64,000 bases of DNA, taken from positions 248,001 to 312,000 of the forward strand of contig JAZDSV010000011.1 of the NCBI GenBank assembly GCA_036784855.1, read 5' to 3'. The position numbers were made by a program, and so were the translations under genes. Below, in pieces: positions 1-10,859 of this stretch. The notes beneath the pieces are model-generated. The model had not been told where the DNA came from. It was given only the letters and a program-made list of their open reading frames with translations, and searched no databases. Source of the DNA: Aphelidium insulamus (lineage: Eukaryota; Aphelidiomycota; Aphelidea; Aphelidiaceae). The first letter of the stretch is position 1. Every line of letters starts with the position of its first letter.

Positions 1-610
1 GTCAGACAAATTCAGCTTGGTGGACATGCCGCTCAGCACGTCAACAGCCTTCTCCGACGCCTTTTGAAAGGACTCGGCGATCGTGGTTGGATGGATGCCC
101 TTGTTGAGCAGCTTCTCTGCGGCCTGCAACAAACTGCCAGCTAGTACCACTACGGACGTGGTTCCGTCACCGGCCTCCACGTCTTGTGCCGCAGACAGGT
201 CAACCAGCTATAGAACATGCATTAGCATAAAACTTAAAACTATGATGCTGCCTACCATCTTTGCGGCCGGGTGCATTACCGACATGTGCTTCAGGATGGT
301 GGCGCCGTCATTGGAGATTACAACCTGGCCAGAGCCCGTTTGGATCTGCGATGCGCGTTATGAGCAAAAAACTCGACGACACTTGCGCACAAACCGCCTA
401 CCATTTTATCCATGCCTTTCGGGCCGAGACTAGTACGCACGGCATCGGCCACAGCTACAAACGGTACCGCATGAGCCGAATTTCCGTGCGCGGAACCGCG
501 TCACACGCACCTTTGCCAGCGACAATGTTGCTGAGACGCACTTCCCGCGGTTTCTCCTTGTCCTTGAATGCACCCTGTTTGGTAGGCGCGGCTGCAACTT
601 CGACGGCCAT
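1..610 (-). CDS. CCT4: T-complex protein 1 subunit delta (CCT4), partial
   Basis: N-terminal part of a subunit of the cytosolic CCT/TRiC chaperonin, which folds actin, tubulin and other proteins. Exons read on the minus strand: 610-511, 454-402, 345-256, 207-1. Introns at 455-510, 346-401 and 208-255 all have GT-AG ends. The spliced protein carries group II chaperonin signatures: the [16 protein letters not shown] stretch, SNDGATILK, and the Walker-like [15 protein letters not shown]-binding loop. The order '[10 protein letters not shown]' then '[15 protein letters not shown]' and '[15 protein letters not shown]' fits the delta subunit best. I chose the ATG at 610 because the reading before it lacks CCT similarity. 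The gene runs off the left edge, so apical and C-terminal domains are missing. Actin, its main client, is encoded 7 kb away. Confidence 0.93.
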
Positions 611-686
611 GTTGTGCGAGCTGATTGAACTGAACTGCGCTTCCCGATAGCCGTGTGCAATTGCCTGTAAACGCCACCCGCAGCCC

Positions 687-707
687 AACCCTGACCTTAA
701 CCCTAAC
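687..707 (-). promoter_or_regulatory. Telomere-repeat-like element upstream of CCT4
   Basis: The minus strand reads GTTAGGGTTAAGGTCAGGGTT, two exact-to-near TTAGGG-type units, about 80-100 bp upstream of the CCT4 start codon. Tbf1-class proteins bind such motifs in promoters of some fungi; this use here is an inference. No other feature was seen in the 227 bp between CCT4 and the next gene. Confidence 0.35.
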
Positions 708-837
708 TTCTATTAATATGTGAACGCAAATAGCAAATCAGCGAAGACAGTCGACAACAATACAACAGCGATCACTCACTCGGAAAAATATAGTCGGATG
801 CTTCATGAGTGTGTATTTAATCATCATTGTCAACAGT

Positions 838-3800
838 TCATCTCCGCCTCCTAGCTCCGCGTGCGGGTGCAATTTTCCTTCCTTGCGGTGGCCCGCTGGG
901 TGTTGCCCCGACATTAAATAAACTGTTTCCAGGCGGGGCAGCGGCAGGTGCACCACTATCTGCTCCGAACGAGAATGACGGCGTGGACACGGTAGGCTGA
1001 CTGGCGCCACCACCACCAAATGTGAATGCCGCAGTAGCAGGCTGCTGTCCAAAGGAGAAAGATGACTGTTGTGCAGGAGGCGGTGCTGTATTCTGCTGCT
1101 GTCCGAACGCAAATGATGGCGTCGCCGATGGTTGCGGCTGAAATGGCGTCTGACCAAATGTGAATGGTGCAGCAGGTGCCGACGCGGCAGTGGTATTGGA
1201 AGTTTCCATTCCACCCATCTCCTCCATATCGTTCTGACTATTTCCACTGGCTGTCCCAAATGCAATTGACGCTGGTTGACCGCCGCCGCCGAATGCAGAT
1301 GATATGCCTCCAAATGATGGAGCGGGCGCCATAGGAGTAGCCGCCCCGCCAAAAGGCGACGCAGTAGTTGCCTGCTGAGTTGAGGCACCAAATGCAAATG
1401 GAGTTGGGGCCGGGGCGGAGAAAGTACCTGCAGCTCCGAATGAAAATGGTGATGCCGTAGATGCCCCATCTCCAAATGGCAAAGCTGTAGCACCAGGTAG
1501 GGGAGCCGGAGTGGTTGCAGATGCACCATTTCCACTACCGAACGTGAATGGGGCGGTACTGCCGGTTGTGGTCGCAGTACCCACGGCAGGTTTACCAAAT
1601 GAGAATTCCGGAGGGCGCAGCAGTAGCCGCAACAGCAGATCCTCCGAAGCTAAACGTGGTCGCAGGCTTGGCAGTGGTGTCGGTTGTTGAAACACTTCCC
1701 CCGCCAAATGAGAATGCAGGCTGTGTCGTGGTAGAAGCTGCTGCAGACTGATTGCCGCCCCCAAATGTGAACGGCGCAGACTCTGGCGTGCTACCATCTG
1801 CTTTTCCAAACGAAAACGCTGGCTTTGCATTAGCATCTGCCGATGGGGCGGTGGACGCTGGCTTTGTGGGCTTCCCGACAGCAGATGGAGCATCGAATGA
1901 AACGGCCGTTTTGTTGGGCTCAGTGGCAGGAGTTGCTGCTTTGCCAAACACAAACCCTGTTGATGGGGTTTCCGCCGGGCTTGCAATGGCGGTTGCTGGA
2001 GGTTGCTTGGCCTCTGCGGATGGCTGTCCAAACGTAAAAGAGGGTGGCGGTGCTGCAGCAGAGTTCGGCTTCGCCACTGGCGTCTGTCCAAACGAGAATG
2101 AAGCAGGAGCCACCGACTTGCTTATATCTACGGGGGCCTTATTTTCCTGGGCTGTTCCACCAAATGCAAATCCTCCCGATGCAACCGGTGCAGCCGCAGC
2201 TTTTTGCGCTTGATCCGAATTGCCAAACGTGAAGCTAGGAGCAGGAACATCTGTTTTTGCGGCGGAATCGACATTTGTTTTGGAAGAAGCCTGACCAAAA
2301 GAAAAACCAGTGACAGGTACATCCGCTTTTGTGGCGGAATCTGTACCTGCTTTGGAGGGAGCCTGACTGAACGAAAAACCCGAAATCGGCGCATTAGCTG
2401 TTTCTGCGCGTTTCATCGGCGCGGCAGGCTGCCCAAAACTAAATACCGAGCCAGAAGTGGTAGATCCCGCGTCGTTGGGTTCCTTGCCAAGTGATAAACT
2501 GCTAGGTGGTTGTGGTTGTCCGAAAGCGAATCCAACAGGTTTCTCAGAAGTCGACGTAGTAACTTTGTCGGCTGGAGGTGCTGCCGGTGTCCCGAATGTG
2601 AATCCAGCTGGCTTTGAGGGTGCAGTAGTCTTTTCTGCGGCTGGTTGTCCAAACGAAAAGCCCGAAGTCGACGGAGCGGATTCGTCGACCTTAGCAACCG
2701 AATTTGATGTTGACGAAGCACTGGGAAAAGAAAATCCGCCAGAGACAATAGATGAGGCGTCTGCCTTTTTCGCAAGTTGGCTGGTTTGTGGTGTTTCTTC
2801 CGAATTCTTGGCGCCAAAAGAGAATGAGGGTTTTGGCACCTCGGCACCAGCTTGTGCAGCATTCGCCGTCGTCTGACTGCTACCAAACTGGAATCCACCA
2901 ACATTAGCATTTGATGAAATCCCAACTGGTGCCTCTTTTGAAGACGATGTTGATGCACTAGCTGGCGCAGTCGTTTTGGCTGATATTTCTGTGCTGGTCG
3001 CACTTTCGACTGCAAATAAGGTTAATAACAAAAGGGAAAAAACCAGTTCAAGCTTACCACTGCTTGATCGTCCAAACGAAAATGACGACTCCACTTGCGG
3101 GGTCTGTGTTTTCGCGCCAGAATTCGCGGCTTCCAGTCCAGCAGGACTTTGCTTCGCTTGCATGTAACTTATCCCGCCTTCATGGGCACTCGTTATTATC
3201 GCCTCGGCTGAAGGTTTTCGCTTTTCTGGCACCTTTGGAATTTTAAATCCATCGCTAGTTACTTGAGGTGGACTTGTAACAGCTTTCGTACCACCAGCTA
3301 CCGCTTCTCCCTCATCCATCTCAGAATCATAACCATCCAAGCCGTACGCGCCAGTCCGTGCAACGGGCACATCGGCACTCTGCGTCTCGGCATCTTTCAT
3401 CTGTGCTTTTGGTGCAGCAATACCGGTTATAGCTGTCGTGTACACGGGCTTCAAGTCATCGTCCATTGCATTAGCCAGATACCCTGATGGACTCAGGCTA
3501 TCCATCATCCGTCGGGCGGCCATCTGGGACGCCTTCATCTGCGCTTGTTGCATCTTGTCATATGCATCGTTAGAAGGCACCTCGCTAAGCCATCGCAACT
3601 TCTTTTTCCCCAGGGTTTGCGTGCCCACAGCCCAATCTGAAGCACTACCTGATCTGGATACAGTCTCCATATCTACTTCAGTATCGTGTGCTATATGGGA
3701 ATTGCGCAGTTGCGAGCGAGGCCGGTCTCTCGATGCAGAGTGTGGGCGAAACGGGCTAGTGCTCGCTCCGTGCAATCTCGGACTACCACCCAGTATGCTG

Positions 3801-4681
3801 GCATGCATCACAGATGGGACACGAGGCTCAAACGTGCGTGACAGCGGACGATAGTAGACCCCTTGATCCCATTCTTGATCAAAAGGCCGCTTCATGCCCG
3901 TCTCGACGTTATATGGCTCGGACGCCTTTTCCTCCGCATACTACGCAAAGAAGTCAGCGCAAAACCCCCCACAACTATACAGTATGCATAAACGTACTCC
4001 GGCGTGGAAATTCGACGCATCTAGCGTAGCTGGAAGGAACGACTGGGAAGCCAGATCGAGCTCATGTTCATAAGACTGATCGTGAATTGGGACTACAGCG
4101 GCGTTGGTGCGTAGACGCCCACCAGGTGTGTTCCTGCTAGCTCTGTCTACCGTGTGGAGGCGGGACCGACGGCTGTGCTGCGAGCCAGGTGTGGCACTGA
4201 CGGAAGGATGTTGCGGGTGCCTAGTTTTCGGCGTCACCGCCACACCCGAAGAACCATCGTCCTGGTATACAGCCGATTCTTCATGCATGTCGTCGGCCGT
4301 CCCTTTTGAGAGGCCAAAGATGGACTTTAGTGGATTTGCCAGCGTCGATATGAAGCGATGCAGCGTTCCACCCCACCCCTGAAACATGAAAGTCAGCATT
4401 ACAGGTGCATCCACCTCGATGTGACACACTTGAGCAGAGTCTTCCTTGTGCGCCGTTGTGCGCTGCTTGTGGCTGGCTGCTGAGCGCGAGTACGGATGCT
4501 TCCGCGCCGACCCTGCGGACCCGCCGTTGGCGTTAGCGCCGTTGGACAGGCTATTTGCACGCAGCCTGTGGCTTGGAGTGGTAGCGGCTGAAGAGTGGGC
4601 ACTAAATACACCCGGGTCATCCGGGCCGGCGTAGTGCCGCGGCGATGGGCGGTGCTGTGAGTGCGCCGATGTTGGCGGCAT
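838..4681 (-). CDS. FG-repeat nucleoporin, Nup1/Nup153-like (one-base frame break)
   Basis: Nuclear-basket type nucleoporin whose FG repeats bind transport receptors. Exons: 4681-4430, 4378-3998, 3940-3058, 3009-838; introns 4379-4429, 3941-3997, 3010-3057. About 1228 residues. Splicing the first intron creates GWGGTLHRFISTLANPLKSI, an amphipathic-helix-like stretch such as the membrane anchors of Nup1/Nup60/Nup153. The middle and C-terminal parts hold dozens of FSFG/FTFG/FGFG repeats in Ser/Thr/Ala/Pro-rich linkers. The end, GRKIAPARGARRRR, matches the basic importin-binding tail found in Nup1 and Nup153. The frame breaks once, at a GGG run at 1613-1615 (plus strand): skipping one base restores FSFG repeats to the end. 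That may be an assembly error, a real mutation or a frameshift site. Introns 4379-4429 and 3010-3057 are multiples of three without stops. Confidence 0.85.
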
Positions 4682-4892
4682 CGTTGAGAGTATTTACGTT
4701 GTAAAACCGTAACCGAAATTGATTATGAAGATCGACTTTATAAATACTCGAACTGCATTTGGTAAAAATATTGCACATTAAAATATTAAGTATTTGGATA
4801 CATATTATAGGCAATACATATGGATACAATATAGGCAGAAACTCGCAACCCAACTCTAGCGATACATATGCATCATATATTTGCACTCCACT

Positions 4893-7088
4893 TCACCGTG
4901 GCTTCCGAAACGGCTTCGAGGACGGAATAGGAGCATTAAGACGCGATTCAATATCTGCCCCAGAGAGTCTAGCTGCAATCGGCTTCTTCTGTTGCGGTTT
5001 CTGCGAGAGCGGTCGACGGTCCGCATCCAGGTCTGCAACGCCTGTGATAGTCATCTTAAGCGGTTTCGAGTCGACACCAATTCCGGTTTCACGTTTAACG
5101 AGCGCCGGTTTGGCCTCGGCGTGCGACCCGTAATATGGAGCAGCAGTATGTGTCGCAGGCGGTGGTCCCGACGTTGTGATGCCTGTAATGCGAATAGTTG
5201 GCGCAGCATCTTCTACTGCTGAATGGCTGGGGCCGTCGCTGAGCTTGACGGAGAATGTTGGCGATACCTGTGCCGCATTGCGGTGACTGTCCATTGAAGC
5301 CGGTCCAGATTTGGTATACTCCACCTTGCGCGGTGGCAGATCACCTTTATGCTCTACCGAGTTCTTTCTCGAGGGTGGTAGTGAGCCCTTTGACATCTTG
5401 TCGCGTCGTACGGGCGACGCACTACCTCTGCGCAATCCATTATCGTCGGAGAAACGCCGTGGTGGGGTCTTGCTGCGGTCTCGGCGCCGTGGAGGTGACC
5501 GGTCTCGTCCGTAGTCGTAATTACGGCGTCGATCGTAATCATTCTGTGGCGACCGCGAGCGAGAACGTTTTCTAGGTGGCTCCAGTCGCCGTTTAGCACC
5601 CTTGGTAGCAGCATTCGACGCTTCCTTGGACCGCGGTCGTTCTCCAGCTGGCTTTGTACGCTGCTCAAGGGGTTCGCTGGGCGGTGAAAATCGGATTGGA
5701 CTCAAATGCACCTTGTTGGTACCGTTCTTGAACTTTACAGCTGTTTCACGCTCTTCGAAAAAGTCGTCTTCCAGTGCATCTTCGTACGGATTGTACGGCT
5801 TTGTTTGCGGCGGCGGCTCTAGCACTTCGTTACGGATCAAACCATCTTCGTTGCTGCTTTCGGTCGGTGGATCGGGGGCAACATTGTAGGTAGGTTCGCG
5901 TTTAACCGGAACATCGGGGATTACAGTAGCTTGGGCAGTAGTTGAGGTGGATGGTTCAAGTTCGGCAGCAGGAAGTTCAGGAAGTTCCGCAGGGGCCAAA
6001 TTTGCCGTTTGGGGCATACTTCCATTTCCCACGTCATCGTCATAAGCAGTGCGCGGGATGTGTTCATAACCATGCGGAAGTGGCGTCTCTTCGAACGTGT
6101 TCATGTTATCAATCGATCTACCACGATCCACTGAACCGTCAGGCTCAGTCTGCTCCGATTCATAATCTGGCAGATCTCGTGCGGCGCCCATTCCTGCACT
6201 GTTATTAGGGGACAATGATTGATTTCTCTCGGCGCGTGAACCAAACGGCGCCAAGGAATTTTGCATCAAATACGAATTGTGCGCGGCAGTATTTCCCATG
6301 TAATCAAGGGAAGGTACACCTTTGCGCGCAGCGGAAACGGGATTATTTGCATTCAAGAGCGGCATCGACGATGCGGGGTTGATCATATTCGTGGGCGCTG
6401 CGATGTTTCCATACTGCTCCATCAGCGCACTGCAAGACAGACGTAGAAACTGTGCGCATCCCGCATCTTGCCGTGAAATCGCCTTGCGAGTCTTGATGTC
6501 AATGTGGTTCACGGCGGCCCAGGGAAGCCGCAGCGCGAGTTGCGTCACCACGTCAATGTAGTGAAATAGTCCGACACAGCGTGTGCCGTCCACCAGTGAC
6601 TGCATCTGCGCGTACACGAGAAATGCGTGCAGCCAGTCAAAGAAGCTGGGAATGGTTACAAACTCTAGATCGCCCGCGCGGACATTGTGCGGATGCACAT
6701 CCACCAAGTCAATATACGCCTCCTGACGTACATCCCGCCACAGGTTGTGCGAAACGAGCGGCAAAATATCGCCGTGCAAACCTTGTGGAACTAGGCTGCT
6801 ACTAGTCTCCTTAACAGCCGGCTGTTTCCATTCGATAGTCGAGGTGGCGCTGTCGCCTCCCGTGGGAGTAGCAGTTGCCTCGGTGGCCGGAGGCGTGGCT
6901 GTGCTAGCACCGGATGCCAGCGACTGCAGGAGCATGTTCAAATTGTTGAGGTCGTTGGCAATTGCGGAAGGATCCAGGCTTTCTTTCTTGGCGGGCGGTT
7001 TGGCGGTGGCAGCCGGCCCCGAGCGACCTCCAGCCTCCAAAAGCCGACGCAAGTGGGCCGCCTGAGCCGCGACATCCTCGTCGGCCAT
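4893..7088 (-). CDS. RS-rich protein of unknown function with an N-terminal globular domain
   Basis: Single-exon gene of about 731 residues starting at the ATG at 7088 (MADEDVAAQAAHLRRLL). I do not recognise a named family. Residues ~100-230 look folded: a stretch with FFDWLHAFLVYAQ, then LALRLPW and an aromatic/basic run. The rest is disordered and acidic, then Arg/Ser-rich (RKRSRSRSP, RSPPRRRDRS) around residues ~490-570, as in splicing and mRNA-processing proteins. Upstream ~885 bp is non-coding. The spacing of tryptophans and prolines in the folded part recalls the capsid-like region of some retroelement Gag-like proteins, but this is pattern memory only and no zinc knuckle, protease or polymerase follows. 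Confidence 0.75.
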   Translation of the reverse strand: MADEDVAAQAAHLRRLLEAGGRSGPAATAKPPAKKESLDPSAIANDLNNLNMLLQSLASGASTATPPATEATATPTGGDSATSTIEWKQPAVKETSSSLVPQGLHGDILPLVSHNLWRDVRQEAYIDLVDVHPHNVRAGDLEFVTIPSFFDWLHAFLVYAQMQSLVDGTRCVGLFHYIDVVTQLALRLPWAAVNHIDIKTRKAISRQDAGCAQFLRLSCSALMEQYGNIAAPTNMINPASSMPLLNANNPVSAARKGVPSLDYMGNTAAHNSYLMQNSLAPFGSRAERNQSLSPNNSAGMGAARDLPDYESEQTEPDGSVDRGRSIDNMNTFEETPLPHGYEHIPRTAYDDDVGNGSMPQTANLAPAELPELPAAELEPSTSTTAQATVIPDVPVKREPTYNVAPDPPTESSNEDGLIRNEVLEPPPQTKPYNPYEDALEDDFFEERETAVKFKNGTNKVHLSPIRFSPPSEPLEQRTKPAGERPRSKEASNAATKGAKRRLEPPRKRSRSRSPQNDYDRRRNYDYGRDRSPPRRRDRSKTPPRRFSDDNGLRRGSASPVRRDKMSKGSLPPSRKNSVEHKGDLPPRKVEYTKSGPASMDSHRNAAQVSPTFSVKLSDGPSHSAVEDAAPTIRITGITTSGPPPATHTAAPYYGSHAEAKPALVKRETGIGVDSKPLKMTITGVADLDADRRPLSQKPQQKKPIAARLSGADIESRLNAPIPSSKPFRKPR

Positions 7089-7974
7089 TCTGGGCACTCC
7101 AGGGTTACGGTTGGGCGGTGGTTGATTGACTGGCCAGGCTCTTTAGCCACCCACTGCAGAAAAAGGTCTTGGAACTTACACCAGCGCACTTTTGACGTCC
7201 ACAATAAATATGTAATCACATCCACTGCCAAGATACTCTCTCCATTATTACATATATACCACTGCCGAAATACTCAAGTTTCTCCCGGATATGTATTCTT
7301 CCTTAATACTGCCAAACTTTATTGAAGATTAAAATTACTGCCGCCCAGTCAGCACCATAATTACTGGCAAAAATATCAGACGAATCAGCCTGAACGCCTG
7401 TAAGAGCACCGATTATATTTATTCGCTTCATCAATTTAGCTAACAGTTGTCATTCGGTGTGCAAGTATAGTAAGGAGAGGCTAGTATGTCAGAAACTTGT
7501 TATTCGATCCTTATTGTTGTTCTTTCCTATTCCTATTCTTTCTTATTCGTGTTTGACCTGAATCTACTGAGGATCCCGGCTTGAACCTTACACCACTCTT
7601 GATAATGGAAAATGAAGATAATGAAGAGAAATAACCACTAAAGATGTCAGTTTTATAAAAGTGATCAGTAATTGTTTGTGCTGTATCGATAGGCGTACAT
7701 GCAGCAAAATTCATGATCCCTATGTGGTGTCCTTGTTATAATACCACCTACTAGAATATCTGGCGTTAGCCTAACCTACCGAAAAATTGGGCGTCGTGGA
7801 GAACAATGGACGCCACCCGCCACATTAAACAATTGAGGCGTCCGGCGCGGGTATAAAACGGCCGGTCGCGGGCGTCGCTTGTCTCTCTTCACAGATATTT
7901 CCTGTATTCTTGGCATCTCTTCATTAACCAAGTCATCCTCATACGCACACACACACGGACACACTCACTCTCAA
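7089..7974. other. Intergenic region between RS-rich gene and actin
   Basis: About 885 bp, AT-rich in its left half, with no convincing gene or tRNA. The right end is the actin promoter: a TATAAAA box at 7852-7858 follows a GC-rich stretch and lies about 120 bp before the actin ATG; the leader between them is C/A/T-rich with a CA run. Confidence 0.6.
7852..7858 (+). promoter_or_regulatory. TATA box of actin
   Basis: TATAAAA in a GC-rich setting, ~120 bp upstream of the actin start codon. Position and match to consensus support a core promoter; transcription start not determined. Confidence 0.6.
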
Positions 7975-9209
<1,235 letters not shown>

Positions 9210-9596
9210 ACTCTGGGTGGAGTAGTCCAATTCATTTCTTCAATAATACAGTTCGTCGCATGCTAAATACGTGTTTCTTGTTGTGTTTAATGGTGTTGTC
9301 GCACTGCTTCTTCCCTGACACTGACTAATATAAAAGATAGCCTAGAAAGGGGCTTCAAAACTTCTTTCGCTGACTGATAGCAAAGATAGCCTAGAAAGGG
9401 GCTTCAAATGATCCGCGTACAACAGGTACATCACAGATTTGTGATGCCGTGACACACTGGAATGACGGGCATCAAATGTTGCCGCGCAGTCGTCGAATCA
9501 CGCGCGGCTCTATAAAAAGTCGCTGATTGTGACACCCAGCTCTGCACACTATCGTCCATATTATATACCGTATTATAACAACTACATATACCATTA
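9210..9596. other. Actin 3' flank and promoter of the next gene
   Basis: No gene seen. It contains a 27-bp direct repeat (9333-9359 and 9382-9408), and a TATAAAAA box at 9511-9518, 79-86 bp upstream of the ATG at 9597. Confidence 0.6.
9333..9408 (+). repeat. 27-bp direct repeat downstream of actin
   Basis: The sequence starting AAAGATAGCCTAGAAAGGGG occurs twice, at 9333-9359 and 9382-9408, with similar CTGACTRAT flanks before each copy. This looks like a local 49-bp duplication in the actin 3' region. Confidence 0.8.
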
Positions 9597-10650
9597 ATGT
9601 CCACATTTGATATCAACAGCGCGCTGGAGATGGAGCAGAGAATGGCACAGTTGGAGTCCAGTCTCCGCAATAACAGCAGCCTCTCAAGCAATGCCACTGT
9701 CGGCCGTATACCCATTGGCGCGACAGACAAGAACGTCAATTTGGCCGACGTGGGCGAGCAGATAATGGACTCGACAGACTCAGTGGGCCTGGCGCTGCGC
9801 ATCATGGACTCGCGGTTCTCCACAAAGTTCTACGGGTGGATTCGGAATGAAAATAACGCGCAGCACATTGCATTGCGCCTGAAGAAGCTAGTGTTCCAGT
9901 ATGACGTGCCGCAGATTGCGCGCATGTTCAACTGGCTGTTCGCTGACTGGTCCATGACCAACATTGCCGGCACACTGATAAAGATATTCTACGAGCGCGG
10001 CCTGGACGATGTTCTCTTTTGCCAGGTGGTGGAGGAGTTGTGCGCGTCTGGCCGCCCATGGGACCAGACAATTGATATGATGTAAGTCTACACTTACTCA
10101 ATATGTGTCAACTTAACTAATGCCACGTAGATCCACACTGGTAATCGGAGAGACACCGCAAGTAACTGCACGATTTGTGCGTAAGGTGACCGTGTCGTGG
10201 GACGTGACGGCCGTGGTGGAACTGCTAGACACGGTGTCCAAGCGGTCAAAGTGGCCCGCCAGCTACTATGAACAGTTTGTGATGCACTACGCGTCGCTCA
10301 ACCCGCGCCTGTCCGACACGGAGGCGATTGTGCGCTGTCACGAAATCCGACTAAAGTTTCAAGATCGCGCCGCGGCAGTGTTGGCCGTGCCATCTGGCAA
10401 CAAAACAATCCACCTCACGCCGCGGCTCTACGCCACCAAGCTGTTTGAGCAGGTGGTGTTGGATGAGGTGCGCAACACTGGCGGTCGCGCCACCAAGACA
10501 TCGATGCGCCGCTCCGCACAGCAGTACCGTGTCCGCATCGACGTGGAAGGCTCCGGCATGTCATCACCAGTGGACTTTTCGCCCACCTCGGTCCCTACCT
10601 CGCCCACCAAAGATCCGCGCTCGCCCCGTCAATGCACGTCGCCCATGTAA
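9597..10650 (+). CDS. Hypothetical protein, 334 aa
   Basis: Two exons, 9597-10081 and 10131-10650, joined by a 49-nt GT-AG intron (10082-10130). A TATA box lies ~80 bp upstream. The protein is mostly helical in appearance, with Trp- and Arg-rich segments (STKFYGWIRNEN, MFNWLFADWSM, ASGRPWDQTIDMI) and a Ser/Pro/Thr-rich tail with TSPTKDPRSPR, which could be phosphorylated by proline-directed kinases. No signal peptide, membrane segment or catalytic motif is visible. I do not recognise the family. It is followed by three hairpins and then GLE1 on the same strand. Confidence 0.75.
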
Positions 10651-10693
10651 TGACGTGAATAGAGTGCATTTTGCATATCTAGTGTCATTTGTG

Positions 10694-10795
10694 CTCTTAT
10701 ATGCTTCAGCATATAAGAGATCTCCTGCTCATTTAGGTATATGAGCAGGTTTCTTGGGGACGCAACAGTGTGTATATGTGTCTACTGTAGTAGAC
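10694..10795 (+). repeat. Three consecutive inverted repeats
   Basis: Hairpin 1 at 10694-10719: 11-bp perfect stem, TTCA loop. Hairpin 2 at 10724-10749: 9-bp perfect stem CCTGCTCAT/ATGAGCAGG, 8-nt loop. Hairpin 3 at 10780-10795: stem GTCTACT/AGTAGAC, GT loop. They fill the gap between the hypothetical gene and GLE1 and may act in RNA 3'-end structure or as a promoter element. Confidence 0.75.
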
Positions 10796-10859
10796 GTTTG
10801 CCAAGCAAGTCCATGCTGATCAGATCATTAATTAGCAGATAATTATTAGCAGATTGAGA

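Noticed and set aside
738-1598. A 286-codon frame overlapping the FG nucleoporin tail
   Set aside because: His/Leu/Arg-rich shadow of the FG-repeat frame on the same strand; the FSFG frame is the coding one.
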